Source: an uncultured Collinsella sp.
Lineage (GTDB): Bacteria; Actinomycetota; Coriobacteriia; Coriobacteriales; Coriobacteriaceae
DNA: 64,000 nucleotides
Direction: 5' to 3'
Assembly (NCBI GenBank): GCA_902494195.1
Contig: CABUSH010000009.1
Span: 1 to 64,000, forward strand
Shown here in pieces: positions 23,427 through 32,452 of the stretch (position 1 is the stretch's first letter; each line of letters opens with the position of its first letter). The position numbers were made by a program, and so were the translations under genes. The notes beneath the pieces are model-generated. The model was not told where the DNA came from, did no database searches, and saw nothing but the letters and a program-made list of their open reading frames with translations.

Positions 23427-24155
23427 CTACTCGCAGAGCGAAAGGGCGGCCTCGTCGGCAACGACAACGCAGTTGGTGTGCAGCTGCAGGATCGAAGCCG
23501 GACACTTGGGCGTAACCGGACCATAGCACATATCGTGCACGGCCTGAGCCTTGGCCTCGCCGTTGGCGACGACCAGGATCATGCGGGCATACATGATGGT
23601 CTGAGTGCCCATGGTGTAGGCCTGACGGGGAACATCGTCGATGCTGTCGAACAGGCGGCTGTTGGCCTGAATGGTGCTCTCGGTGAGGTCGACACAGTGC
23701 GTGCCCTTGGAGAAGTGGTCATCGGGCTCGTTGAAGCCGATGTGGCCGTTGTTGCCAATGCCGAGCAACTGCAGATCCGGGTAACCGGCGGCCGCGACGA
23801 TCTTGTCGTACTCAGAGCAGGCAGTGGCGGCGTCGGGGTTGGAACCATCGGGCACATGCGTGTTGTTCAGGTCAATGTTGATGTGATCGAAGAAGTTCTC
23901 ACGCATGAAGTAGTGATAGCTCTGGGGATCGTCGTGCGAAAGGCCACGATACTCGTCCAGGTTGTAGGTGCTGACCTCGGCAAAGTCGACGTCGCCCTTC
24001 TCGTACCAAGCAGCGAGCTGCTTGTAGGCACCGATCGGGGTGGAGCCGGTGGCAAGACCCAGCACACAGTCGGGCTTGAGGATAACCTGGGCCGAGATGA
24101 TATTAGCGGCCTTGCGGCTCATATCCTCGTAGTCTTTAGCTTTAATGATCTTCAT
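23427..24155 (-). CDS. nagB: glucosamine-6-phosphate deaminase
   Basis: 242 residues starting MKIIKAKDYEDMSRKAA at 24155, where AAAGGA precedes the ATG. The same frame stays open to 24506, but that extension has no start signal and no family similarity. Signatures: LATGSTPIGAY (phosphate loop), TYNLDEYRGL (catalytic Asp) and GIGNNGHIGFNEP (catalytic His). It converts glucosamine-6-phosphate to fructose-6-phosphate and ammonia in amino-sugar catabolism. The genes that follow in the minus direction upstream, an EIIA-Glc-like protein and glmM, fit amino-sugar uptake and cell-wall hexosamine metabolism. NagA is not in the window. Confidence 0.93.
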   Translation of the reverse strand: MKIIKAKDYEDMSRKAANIISAQVILKPDCVLGLATGSTPIGAYKQLAAWYEKGDVDFAEVSTYNLDEYRGLSHDDPQSYHYFMRENFFDHINIDLNNTHVPDGSNPDAATACSEYDKIVAAAGYPDLQLLGIGNNGHIGFNEPDDHFSKGTHCVDLTESTIQANSRLFDSIDDVPRQAYTMGTQTIMYARMILVVANGEAKAQAVHDMCYGPVTPKCPASILQLHTNCVVVADEAALSLCE

Positions 24156-24352
24156 TACGCGTCCTTTCTCGTACAAGAGAGGCAAGGCTCCCTTACAAGC
24201 ACTTGCCCGCGGCCCGCGTCGGCCGCAACCAACGTGTGCGGCCACCAGGGCGAGGTCGCGTAATGTATGTGTCTCGTGTCTAACCGCGTCGAGGCCCCTG
24301 CCCGTCCACGGTGACCCAAAGCTGTTTAGCCTCGGACAAATCCCATCTTGCC

Positions 24353-24386
24353 ACGGAGGGCGTCCTCTTTCAAGGGCGCCCTCCGT
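24353..24386. terminator. hairpin after the EIIA gene
   Basis: ACGGAGGGCG (24353-24362) pairs with CGCCCTCCGT (24377-24386). No long T run is present on either strand, so termination strength is uncertain. Confidence 0.5.
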
Positions 24387-24426
24387 AAACGTGTTTGAAT
24401 TGTAGGCTAATGGCCTCGTGCACTTG

Positions 24427-24924
24427 TTAGCGCTCGCGAGCAACGATGAGCTGGTCCATCTCTTCGACATGCACGCCAACGGAGCCCTTGATGCTTGAGA
24501 ACTCAACGGAGTTGCACACCAAGATGGGAACCGTCACATCGTAGCCCTCGGCAGCAATTGCCTCGCGATCGAACTCAATGAGCACATCGCCCTTATGGAC
24601 GATGTCACCCACTTGCGCATGTACGGTAAAGTGCTTGCCCTCGAGCTGAACAGTGTCCAAACCAACGTGGATGAGCACGTCCAGGCCATCGACCGTGTTA
24701 AGCGCAACGGCGTGTCCCGTGGGAAAAATGGCCTCGACCTTCGCGTCAGCCGGCGCGATCACGCGCGTACCCGTAGGCTGAATCGCCACGCCCTGGCCCA
24801 AAAGTCCGGTGGCAAACGTCTGGTCGTTTACCTCGGAAAGCGGAATGACGTCGCCCGAGATGGGAGCATCCAGCGTAAGGACTCGACCACGCATACCAAA
24901 AGACCTTAGGACTTTAGTGAACAT
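24427..24924 (-). CDS. PTS glucose-type EIIA component
   Basis: 165 residues, a free-standing IIA-Glc (Crr-like) domain. The ATG at 24924 (MFTKVLRSFGM) follows GAGGGGG. VLIHVGLDTVQLEGKHF contains the phosphorylated His and PTGHAVAL the second active-site His. It accepts phosphate from HPr and passes it to an EIIB of glucose or N-acetylglucosamine type, and may also act in inducer control. No EIIB/EIIC lies nearby. It sits between nagB and glmM on the same strand; a hairpin follows it, so cotranscription with nagB is uncertain. Confidence 0.88.
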   Translation of the reverse strand: MFTKVLRSFGMRGRVLTLDAPISGDVIPLSEVNDQTFATGLLGQGVAIQPTGTRVIAPADAKVEAIFPTGHAVALNTVDGLDVLIHVGLDTVQLEGKHFTVHAQVGDIVHKGDVLIEFDREAIAAEGYDVTVPILVCNSVEFSSIKGSVGVHVEEMDQLIVARER

Positions 24925-24995
24925 GCTCCCCCTCGGACATACCAATCAATCAAAATAACCTTAACAGTTTACCACTTGGCAACGGTTTTTGACCA

Positions 24996-26333
24996 TTAGG
25001 GAAGTTCGCGCTTGACAACCTCGACGATGTCGTCGACAACGCGCTGGGTCAGCTCGTGCGTCTCGGCCTCGGCCATCACGCGGACCAGCGGCTCGGTACC
25101 GCTCGGACGCACCAGAATGCGGCCGCGGCCGTCAAGCTCCTTCTCGGCAGCAGCGACGGCATCCCAGATGGGCTGGCAATCGTCCAGACCAGCCTTGTTG
25201 TCCGAATGCACGTTGACGAGTACCTGCGGGTACTTCTTCATGATGCCGGCAAGGTCGGTGAGGGTACGACCGGTGCGCTTGAGCACGGCCAGCAGCTGCA
25301 GAGCCGTCACCAGGCCGTCACCGGTGGTGTTGTGCTCCAGGAAGATGATGTGGCCGGACTGTTCACCGCCGATGACGGCGCCATCCGCGAGCATGCGCTC
25401 CAGAACGTAGCGGTCGCCCACGGCGGTCTGAACCATCTCGAAGCCCTGTTCCTTCATAGCGATGGAGAAGCCCAGGTTGCACATGACGGTCGAGACGATC
25501 TCGGAGTTGGCGAGCTTGCCGCGAGCGGCAAGGTCAGAACCGCAGATAGCCAGGATGTAGTCACCGTCGATCTCATTGCCCTCGCTGTCCACGAACAGTA
25601 CGCGGTCGGCGTCGCCGTCGTGGGCCAGACCGATATCAGCATGGGTGCGCAGCACGAGCTCGCGCAGGGGCTCGAGGTGCGTAGAGCCGCACTCGACATT
25701 GATGTCGGTGCCGCAGTAATCGGTGTTGATGGCATGGACCGTGGCACCCAGGCGCTGCAGCGCGGCGGGCGTGGTCTGGCAGGAAGCACCGTGACCGCAG
25801 TCGACGGCAACGACCAGGCCATCGAGCCTCAGGCCATCAAGCGTATCGATGGCGTGGTCGACGTATGCCTTGCGGGCGTCCTTCATCTTGATGATGTGGC
25901 CCACGCCGGCACCGGTCGGCAGCGTATCGGCAGCCATGGCTTCCTCGGACATGACCCAGGCGCTGATCTCTTCCTCGACAGCATCGGGAAGCTTCATGCC
26001 CTTGCGGCTAAAGAACTTGATGCCGTTGAACTCCGGCGGATTGTGCGAAGCAGAGATGACGATGCCGCCGTCGAGCTCGTTCTGAACGGTGAGCAGTGCC
26101 ACGGCAGGCGTGGGGATAACGCCGCAGCAATGCGGGCGGCCGCCCTCGGCCATAATGCCGGCGGTCAGAGCGCTCTCGAGCATGGTGCCCGAAAGACGCG
26201 TGTCGCGGCCGATGCAGATATCCGGACCAAGGAACTTGGTCGCCGCGCGGCCCAGACGAAACGCGAGGTCGCACGAAAGATCGGCGTTGGCGACGCCACG
26301 GACGCCGTCGGTACCGAAGATGTTCTGGGGCAT
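24996..26333 (-). CDS. glmM: phosphoglucosamine mutase
   Basis: 445 residues, standard length. FGTDGVRG at the N-terminus, the phosphoserine loop ISASHNPPEFNG (Ser96), the metal loop DGDADR and the C-terminal sugar-phosphate loop RPSGTEPLVRVMAE are all present. It interconverts glucosamine-6-P and glucosamine-1-P, feeding UDP-GlcNAc for peptidoglycan. GAAGGAG precedes the ATG. It is just downstream of rpsI-rplM, which end in their own terminator. Confidence 0.95.
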   Translation of the reverse strand: MPQNIFGTDGVRGVANADLSCDLAFRLGRAATKFLGPDICIGRDTRLSGTMLESALTAGIMAEGGRPHCCGVIPTPAVALLTVQNELDGGIVISASHNPPEFNGIKFFSRKGMKLPDAVEEEISAWVMSEEAMAADTLPTGAGVGHIIKMKDARKAYVDHAIDTLDGLRLDGLVVAVDCGHGASCQTTPAALQRLGATVHAINTDYCGTDINVECGSTHLEPLRELVLRTHADIGLAHDGDADRVLFVDSEGNEIDGDYILAICGSDLAARGKLANSEIVSTVMCNLGFSIAMKEQGFEMVQTAVGDRYVLERMLADGAVIGGEQSGHIIFLEHNTTGDGLVTALQLLAVLKRTGRTLTDLAGIMKKYPQVLVNVHSDNKAGLDDCQPIWDAVAAAEKELDGRGRILVRPSGTEPLVRVMAEAETHELTQRVVDDIVEVVKRELP

Positions 26334-26385
26334 AGGATTGCTCCTTCCCTAGCAGGCGATATGCAACCGCCCACCCTAGTCGAAA

Positions 26386-26426
26386 AAGAAAAGCGGGACC
26401 CGCCGAGGAATCGGCAGGCCCCGCTT
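26386..26426 (-). terminator. intrinsic terminator of rplM-rpsI
   Basis: AAGCGGGACCCGCCG (26391-26405) pairs with CGGCAGGCCCCGCTT (26412-26426), followed on the minus strand by TTCTTTTTC. Confidence 0.85.
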
Positions 26427-26456
26427 GTACATTGTATCTCGAAAGGAGATAAAACC

Positions 26457-26852
<396 letters not shown>

Positions 26853-26854
26853 CT

Positions 26855-27298
26855 TTAAGCCTCCAGCTCAATCTTCGTGGGGTTCTGGGCAGCATGCGGA
26901 TGCTCGGCACCAGCGTAGACCTTAAGCTTGGTCATCTGGGCACGGCCGAGGGTGGTCTTGGGCAGCATACCGCGAACGGCGCGCTCGATGACCTTCTCCG
27001 GGTGCTTCTCCATAGCCTGGCGGAAGCTCTCAGCCTTGAGGCCGCCATTGTAGCCGCTGTGGCGATAATAGGTCTTCGTGTCGGCCTTGTTACCGGTAAG
27101 CTGGACCTTATCGGCGTTGATGACGACAACGAAGTCGCCGCAGTCGCTGTTGGGCGTGAACTGGGGCTTGTTCTTACCGCGCAGGATCATTGCGATCTGG
27201 GTGGCAAGACGGCCCAGGACAGCACCATCGGCGTCGACGAGAACCCAGTTGCGCTGGACCTCGCCCTGCTTGGCGTAGTGAGTCGATTTCGAAATCAC
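26855..27298 (-). CDS. rplM: 50S ribosomal protein L13
   Basis: 147 residues, normal length. WVLVDADGAVLGRLATQIA, GKNKPQFTPN and the Ala-Val-Arg-Gly-Met-Leu-Pro segment are standard. It starts with GTG at 27298, with GGAGGAG seven bases before. It is first in the rplM-rpsI operon, with a good promoter about 70 bases upstream. Confidence 0.97.
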   Translation of the reverse strand: MISKSTHYAKQGEVQRNWVLVDADGAVLGRLATQIAMILRGKNKPQFTPNSDCGDFVVVINADKVQLTGNKADTKTYYRHSGYNGGLKAESFRQAMEKHPEKVIERAVRGMLPKTTLGRAQMTKLKVYAGAEHPHAAQNPTKIELEA

Positions 27299-27364
27299 TT
27301 AGACTCCTCCATGTACAGTACGTGTTGTTACAGAGATTCACGGGGCTCTGCAAGTAACCCGTCC

Positions 27365-27392
27365 ATATTACCCCGCTCGCCGTACGAGTCAA
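27365..27392 (-). promoter_or_regulatory. promoter of rplM-rpsI
   Basis: On the minus strand TTGACT, a 16-base spacer and TAATAT are close to the vegetative sigma consensus, about 65-95 bases before the rplM start. Confidence 0.7.
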
Positions 27393-27491
27393 CAGGTATT
27401 TTGGCTCCGACCAGAGTTTCTGCACATGTCATCCACGAGCCGTGATTTTCCAGCTCTTTAGCTGTTGTCATTTTTTGAGGGTTCGCCGTCG

Positions 27492-28370
27492 CTAGCGCTC
27501 AACGAACTCTTGGATTTCCGCGAGCAGGCGCTTTGCCTCCTGACGGCCCTGGATATACAGGTCCAAAAGCTTTGCCGGATCGTGCTCGACATGGCCGACC
27601 TCGACCGGCTTTTGCGGAGCGACGACCAACGCACGGCCCTCGCGCTCATACTTCCACAGGTGCATGCGCTGGATGTTGTAACGGTCATGGCGCGTCTCGA
27701 TAGCCTCGAGCAGATAGGGGTAGTCGGCATAACGCGCACGCGCGGCCGGCAAAAACTCGTAGGGCTTTTTCTCATACGAACGGTCCTGCGTGACGATGAC
27801 GACCGCACGGTCGAAGCCCGCCTCCTCGAGCACATGCTCGATGGGGACCGAATCGGCAACGCCACCGTCGACGTATTTGTGCCCGTCGATCTCGACCGGA
27901 GGCGTCACCAGCGGCAACGAAGTCGAGGCGCGCACGGCGTCGAGATCGAGCACAGCGCTTTTGACCGGCAGGTACGCGGCGGTTCCAAACAGCATGTCCG
28001 TTGCAACGGCGTACATCTCGATGGGGCTGGCGTCGAACGTCTCGTTGTCAAAGGGATCCAGGCGGTCCTGGACATCGTTGAAGATAAAGTCGTAGCCGAC
28101 GATAGAGCCCGTGGCCGCAAACGACGCGGCGCCCATGAAGCGGTTGTCGTTGCAGAAAGCCAGGTTGATGCGGTTGGCACGGCCGATCTGGTGCGACTTG
28201 TAGTTCACGCCGTTGAGGGCGCCGGCCGATACGCCATATACCGCCGGAATCTCGACGCCGGCCTCCATGAGAACGTCGAGCACGCCCGCGGTAAACTGCC
28301 CGCGAAAACTGCCACCCTCCAAGACGAGCGCGACCTTGCCGGCGTTCTTTGCCTTATCTTCTGCAGTCAT
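27492..28370 (-). CDS. patatin-like phospholipase
   Basis: 292 residues. LVLEGGSFRGQFTAGVLD (16-33) is the oxyanion loop, GVSAG (46-50) holds the nucleophile Ser48, and VDGGVADSVP (167-176) holds Asp168 of the Ser-Asp dyad. It therefore looks like an active YjjU/YchK-type lipid acyl hydrolase. No signal peptide. AGGAGG precedes the ATG at good spacing. The substrate is unknown. It stands alone between rplM and tmRNA. Confidence 0.88.
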   Translation of the reverse strand: MTAEDKAKNAGKVALVLEGGSFRGQFTAGVLDVLMEAGVEIPAVYGVSAGALNGVNYKSHQIGRANRINLAFCNDNRFMGAASFAATGSIVGYDFIFNDVQDRLDPFDNETFDASPIEMYAVATDMLFGTAAYLPVKSAVLDLDAVRASTSLPLVTPPVEIDGHKYVDGGVADSVPIEHVLEEAGFDRAVVIVTQDRSYEKKPYEFLPAARARYADYPYLLEAIETRHDRYNIQRMHLWKYEREGRALVVAPQKPVEVGHVEHDPAKLLDLYIQGRQEAKRLLAEIQEFVER

Positions 28371-28607
28371 ATTGACCTCCTGCGATTACGTTTTGGCTTT
28401 CTTCTACCCAGTTTTGGGATGGAGGGCGCATAGGTTTTGGAGTTGAGGAGATGGAGCGGAAAGCGCGTCCCAGTTTGAGGCGGAATTCCGGGATGCACTT
28501 TCCGCCTGGGCCGCCATTGGGAAAGCGCGTCTCACCCTTCGTTGATGCGGGACACGGCAGGCTGCAGTACGATCGGCATCGCGTCTATATCTAGTCGAGG
28601 CTTTGCG

Positions 28608-28739
28608 CGGAGAATCCGCGTATTTGCTTCGCAAATCCGCGCCGGCTTCGGCCGCCTGTCGGCGTCCTCGCCCGCTCGCTACAAACGCTTCGCGTTTGCT
28701 TAACGCCCGCGCCCTGCATAGAGTTCGATTCTCCGCGGT
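28608..28739. repeat. inverted repeat resembling the tmRNA 3' end
   Basis: CGCGGAGAATC (28608-28618) is the exact inverted complement of GATTCTCCGCG (28729-28739). The right copy extends to GAGTTCGATTCTCCGC, identical to the T-loop region at the tmRNA 3' end about 80 bases away in opposite orientation. Between lie small stems such as TTTGC-TTCG-CAAA. It could be a scar of integration at tmRNA, a known attachment site, or a structured spacer. Confidence 0.45.
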
Positions 28740-28752
28740 ACGGACAAGAAAT

Positions 28753-28786
28753 AAAAAGGCAGGTAGATATGAGTATCTACCTGCCT
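28753..28786 (-). terminator. intrinsic terminator of tmRNA
   Basis: AGGCAGGTAGATA pairs with TATCTACCTGCCT around a four-base loop (28757-28786), followed on the minus strand by TTTTATTTC. Confidence 0.85.
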
Positions 28787-28794
28787 GTTACTTA

Positions 28795-29158
28795 TGGTGG
28801 AGGCGCGGAGAATCGAACTCCGGTCCACGAAAGCCCCCTGATTGGCATCTCCAAGCTCAGTCGCTGATTTAGTCTCGGACGCTTTGCGCGCAGCGACACG
28901 CTCGCGGCATCCCAACCGGTTCGGTCTTAGCCTGCGCCATACCGATTACGTGCGCAGGAGCATTCCCCTAAAATGACGTCGCGCCGGTGTCGGGGAAATC
29001 ACCGGGTTGACGCGCCGCTATAAACTAAGCAGCGAGAGCCATAGGCTCAAAAGAAGAGTTGTTGTCAATTCAATTTGACGGTACCCCTGTTTAACGAGGC
29101 GAGGAGACCTCGGCTTGCTTCCTCTCTCAGAGCTATCGTGTCGAAACCAGTCGCCCCC
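28795..29158 (-). ncRNA. ssrA: transfer-messenger RNA
   Basis: About 364 nt. The 5' end GGGGGCGACTGGTTTCGACA is diagnostic; its first seven bases pair with CGCCTCC just before A and encoded CCA at the 3' end. The T arm is GGAGTTCGATTCTCC. The tag reading frame on the minus strand near 29028-29075 ends NNSSFEPMALAA then TAG, giving the proteolysis signal ALAA. The codons before AAC AAC are ATT GAC, and ATT is preceded in frame by TGA, so the resume codon is ATT or GAC. It rescues stalled ribosomes with SmpB, which is not in this window. Confidence 0.95.
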
Positions 29159-29395
29159 GAATATCGGGAAAGTCTGGATGGCATTGGGCGCGAGCACCCA
29201 ACACCCGTCGACTTTTCAAGGAACATGCGGGGCGAGCCCCGCTTGTGAAGTGTTATCTTACCACGTTCTGAAAGCGGACAGCTGTTCTATGCACGAGCTG
29301 TGAAGACCCCAATGTGCGCTGCACTTCGCACTTTTGCTACCGATCGCGTCACGTATATTTTCGCCAAGCAAAATTGACCCGTCGAAAGGACCGTT

Positions 29396-29830
29396 ATGGA
29401 TACCAAGCAGCAACTCGTCAATGCCCTCGCAGGCCTGGGCTCAACCATTACCGAAGCTATGGATGTCATCGAAGGCTTTGTCCCCTGCGGACATCCCGCC
29501 CTCACGGTATCGAACGCACTCGTCGCGCTGGACGCTGACGATAATGCAGCTCTCGCCCAGCAGCTTGAGACCGTCGAGGGCTTTATCGACCACGTGAGTG
29601 AGAACCGCGGCGTGACCGCCTACCACGGCATCGAGGTCGAGCTCGCGGGTCCCAAAGCCGATCTGCTCGCAGCAATCCGCGAGGTAGGCGCCCTTATGCA
29701 GACCGCAGGCGTCAAGAACACCCAGGTCAACGAGTGGGTCTACCGCAGCCTGGCAGCACTCGACAGCTCCGACGAAAAGGCAGCCGAGCAGCTCGCAGAA
29801 AGTCCCGCCATTAAGGCAGCGCTTTTGTAA
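29396..29830 (+). CDS. small protein of unknown function
   Basis: 144 residues, acidic, mostly helical, no signal peptide or membrane segment; GAAAGGA precedes the ATG. The sequence looks like two related helical halves with heptad-like Leu spacing (LVNALAGLGSTITEAMDVIE and LLAAIREVGALMQTAGV). There is one CGH near residue 32 and no catalytic motif. I do not recognise the family. It is single, between tmRNA and a bidirectional hairpin. Confidence 0.7.
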   Translation: MDTKQQLVNALAGLGSTITEAMDVIEGFVPCGHPALTVSNALVALDADDNAALAQQLETVEGFIDHVSENRGVTAYHGIEVELAGPKADLLAAIREVGALMQTAGVKNTQVNEWVYRSLAALDSSDEKAAEQLAESPAIKAALL

Positions 29831-29865
29831 TACATAGAGAAGCTAGCAGGCGGTCAAACACAAAA

Positions 29866-29907
29866 GGCCTGCATCCGGATGGTGGCAATACCATTCGGAT
29901 GCAGGCC
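29866..29907. terminator. bidirectional terminator between two convergent genes
   Basis: GGCCTGCATCCGgATGGT pairs with ACCATtCGGATGCAGGCC across a six-base loop. On the minus strand it is followed by TTTTG, so it mainly ends the ATPase operon; it also lies 35 bases after the plus-strand gene. Confidence 0.8.
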
Positions 29908-29931
29908 AGATAACGTGGGCGAACACGTCTG

Positions 29932-32007
29932 CTAGCGCAGATATGCCTTCGCGTTACTCAGGCTGTAGGCGATCGTCGAGCCGTTGTGCAGCAGCGACGA
30001 CGCCTGCGGAGTAATCATGCCGGTAATACCCAATGCCAACAGCGCCGAGTTGGTGAGCATCACCTTGGAATACGAACTCGTCAGACGGTCGATAAGCCCC
30101 TGACTCATGCGGCGCAGGCGCACGATCGCGGCGAGATCCGTATCGGTCAGGATGATATCGGCGACCTCCTTGGCGATGTCGCTTCCACCGCCCATTGCCA
30201 GCCCCACGTCGGCCAAACCGAGCGCCGGCGAATCGTTGACGCCGTCGCCCACCATGGCAACGTGGCGCCCCTCGCCCTTAATGTGCTCGACATACGCGTA
30301 CTTGTCCTCGGGCAGCAGCTCGGCCTTAAACTCGTCGACACCTGCCTCGCGAGCAATGCGCTCGGCTGTGCGCTCCGAGTCGCCCGTGAGCATGACCACG
30401 TGCTTAACGCCCAACGCGTGCAAGTCGGCGATGGCCTCGCGGACCCCGGCCTTGAGCGGGTCCTCGATGCCGAGCACGCCCACAACGGTACCATCGACCG
30501 CCAGGTACAGCGGCGACAAGCCCTGCATCTGGGACTCGATGCGCTCCTTAATGTCGGACTCGAGCTGCGCGCTCTCATCCTCAAATACAAAGTGCGCGGA
30601 ACCGATGATGGCGCGACGCCCTTCAATGGACGAAGCGATACCGTGCGCCACAATATACTCGACAGCAGCGTGACGCTCGCGGTGCTCGAGCCCACGCTCG
30701 TGAGCAGCGTTGACCACGGCACGCGCCACCGGATGCGGGAAATGCTCCTCCAAGCAAGCGGAAAGGCGCAGGATCTCGTCCTCGCTCCAGCCATCGGTGG
30801 TGAGTACGCAGGCAAGACGCGGCTGCGCCTCGGTGAGCGTGCCGGTCTTATCAAACACAATGGTGTCGGCCTTGGCAAACGACTCAAAGTACTTTGCGCC
30901 CTTGACCATGACGCCCATCTTGGCGGCATCGCTCATAGCGGTCATGACGGCAACGGAACCCGTGAGCTTGAGTGCGCACGAGTAGTCGACCATCAGCGCC
31001 GCCGAGGTCTTGATGAGGCTACGCGTGGTGAGCGCAACCAAGCCCGCGAGCAGGAAGTTCCACGGAACGATCTTGTTGGCAAGGTCCTCCATATGCGACT
31101 GGCCCTCGGACTTGAGCGAATCGGCCGTCTGCACGAGCGAGACGATCGAACGGAGCTTGGTCTGAGCCGTATTGGCGCGCACACGCACCAAGATGCTGCC
31201 GTCTTCCACGACAGTGCCGGCGAACACGTCGTCGCCTGCGCTGCGCTCGACGGCAAGCGGCTCGCCGGTCAGGGTCGCCTGGTTGACCATGGCGCTCCCC
31301 TGTTCGACCACGCCGTCGATGCAGATGGACATGCCGGTGCGTACGGCGACCAGATCGCCGGGCTCGAGCTCGGTCGCAGCAACGCTCACCTCAGTGTCGC
31401 CGACGACCTTTTGCGCCTTGTCGGGCACATCGAGCAGCGAGTTGATGAGCTCGTTTTCGCTCATGGCGCGGGTGTAGTCCTCGAGCAGCTCGCCCACGTT
31501 GAGCAGGAACATCGTCTGGCCCGCGGTGTCGACATCACGCTTGACGAACGAAATGCCGATGGCCGAAGCGTCGAGCACGGGAACGGTCAGGCGCGGCTGC
31601 GCCAGCTCATGAAGGGCAGCGCGCAAAAATGCCATGTAACCGGCCACGACAAACACCGCACGCAGAGGCGTCGGCAAGAACCAGCGACGTGCGTAATGGG
31701 CGCCGATGAGTGTCGCCAGGTCCATAACGAGTTTGTGCTTGCGCGGCTCGAGTTGCATCACGTAACCCGACTTGGCATCGGCGATGGCTTGAGCATCGAG
31801 TGCGCCCAAGGCGTCGAGCACGCTCGCACGACACTGCTCGTCATATTCGAGCGCCATCTGGCCAATACGGCCATATACGCGCACTTTGCGCACGCCGTCG
31901 ATTTCGCCGCCAAGCTTAAGAAGTGCATCGAGATCGCTCTCTGGCACAGGACCCGCCAATTGAAGACGGGTCCTGCCGGGGATCTCGCTAATAATCGAGA
32001 ATCTCAT
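29932..32007 (-). CDS. P1B-type ATPase with atypical metal-site motif
   Basis: 691 residues. The N-terminus has an HMA-like fold with GRTRLQL instead of a CxxC metal site. The P-type core is intact: TGEP (248-251), phosphorylation site DKTGT (386-390), HP in HFPHPVA, and GDGVNDSPALGLADVGLAMG. The membrane motif that is CPC or SPC in copper and zinc pumps reads DYSCALKLT (341-349): one Cys, no flanking Pro. The overall layout resembles mycobacterial CtpC, a Mn/Zn exporter. It should therefore export a metal ion whose identity cannot be read from sequence. The small gene upstream (32026-32271) is likely a partner. A terminator follows. Confidence 0.85.
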   Translation of the reverse strand: MRFSIISEIPGRTRLQLAGPVPESDLDALLKLGGEIDGVRKVRVYGRIGQMALEYDEQCRASVLDALGALDAQAIADAKSGYVMQLEPRKHKLVMDLATLIGAHYARRWFLPTPLRAVFVVAGYMAFLRAALHELAQPRLTVPVLDASAIGISFVKRDVDTAGQTMFLLNVGELLEDYTRAMSENELINSLLDVPDKAQKVVGDTEVSVAATELEPGDLVAVRTGMSICIDGVVEQGSAMVNQATLTGEPLAVERSAGDDVFAGTVVEDGSILVRVRANTAQTKLRSIVSLVQTADSLKSEGQSHMEDLANKIVPWNFLLAGLVALTTRSLIKTSAALMVDYSCALKLTGSVAVMTAMSDAAKMGVMVKGAKYFESFAKADTIVFDKTGTLTEAQPRLACVLTTDGWSEDEILRLSACLEEHFPHPVARAVVNAAHERGLEHRERHAAVEYIVAHGIASSIEGRRAIIGSAHFVFEDESAQLESDIKERIESQMQGLSPLYLAVDGTVVGVLGIEDPLKAGVREAIADLHALGVKHVVMLTGDSERTAERIAREAGVDEFKAELLPEDKYAYVEHIKGEGRHVAMVGDGVNDSPALGLADVGLAMGGGSDIAKEVADIILTDTDLAAIVRLRRMSQGLIDRLTSSYSKVMLTNSALLALGITGMITPQASSLLHNGSTIAYSLSNAKAYLR

Positions 32008-32025
32008 AGTTTGTGCCTGGGAGCG

Positions 32026-32271
32026 TTACTCGGCTGCCTCGTCAGCAGCGGCCTCGCTCTGGGTGATGTAGGCAGCCTCGGCAACCATGTCATCGACATT
32101 GGCCTTGGCCTGCTCGACCATGTCCTGGTAGCAGTTCTTGACGCGCATACCGCACGCGATGCCCTGCACGCAGGCGTTCTTTACCGGAGCGCTGGTGAGC
32201 AGCTTGATGCCGGCCGTACCAAGCAGAAAACCGCCACCGACAAGCAGGGTGTTAAACGTCGACTTCTTCAT
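32026..32271 (-). CDS. small membrane-anchored protein, DUF6110-like
   Basis: 81 residues starting MKKSTFNTLLVGGGFLLGTA at 32271, with GGGAG before the ATG. A single hydrophobic N-terminal segment is followed by a short Cys-containing stretch (NACVQGIACGMRVKNC) and an acidic tail. It resembles small proteins of the DUF6110 group encoded beside CtpC-like ATPases. It ends 18 bases before the ATPase start and so is cotranscribed. The three Cys could handle metal; this is an inference. Confidence 0.75.
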   Translation of the reverse strand: MKKSTFNTLLVGGGFLLGTAGIKLLTSAPVKNACVQGIACGMRVKNCYQDMVEQAKANVDDMVAEAAYITQSEAAADEAAE

Positions 32272-32422
32272 GTTGCTTCTCCCTTTTGCCGCACAAGCGC
32301 GGCATGGTGCCTTAGCACCCGAGTTCATTAGTTTACTCGAGCACGCTTTTGAGACTAGTTTAGTCGAACTATTATGGTCAACCAAAGTTAACCTTTTGGA
32401 AACTATGGGGGTGAACTCAATA

Positions 32423-32447
32423 TGACAAAGGGACTGTCCCTTTGTCA
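32423..32447. repeat. perfect palindrome TGACAAAGGGAC-T-GTCCCTTTGTCA
   Basis: 12-bp perfect arms around one T, directly after the stop of the ABC gene at 32453 (minus strand). It may serve as a terminator, though it has no T run. The motif has the look of a dispersed intergenic palindrome, but only this copy is present in the window. Confidence 0.6.
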
Positions 32448-32452
32448 CATTC

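Larger units (their letters stand above)
28371..28794. other. hairpin-rich spacer between the patatin gene and tmRNA
   Basis: About 420 bases with no credible gene. It holds a GCGGAAAG...CTTTCCGC pairing near 28456-28505, a CGCGGAGAATC / GATTCTCCGCG inverted repeat (28608-28739, listed) and the tmRNA terminator. Confidence 0.5.

Noticed and set aside
29986..32331. 781-codon plus-strand open frame opposite the P-type ATPase
   Set aside because: Shadow frame; no family similarity, while the ATPase carries all catalytic motifs.
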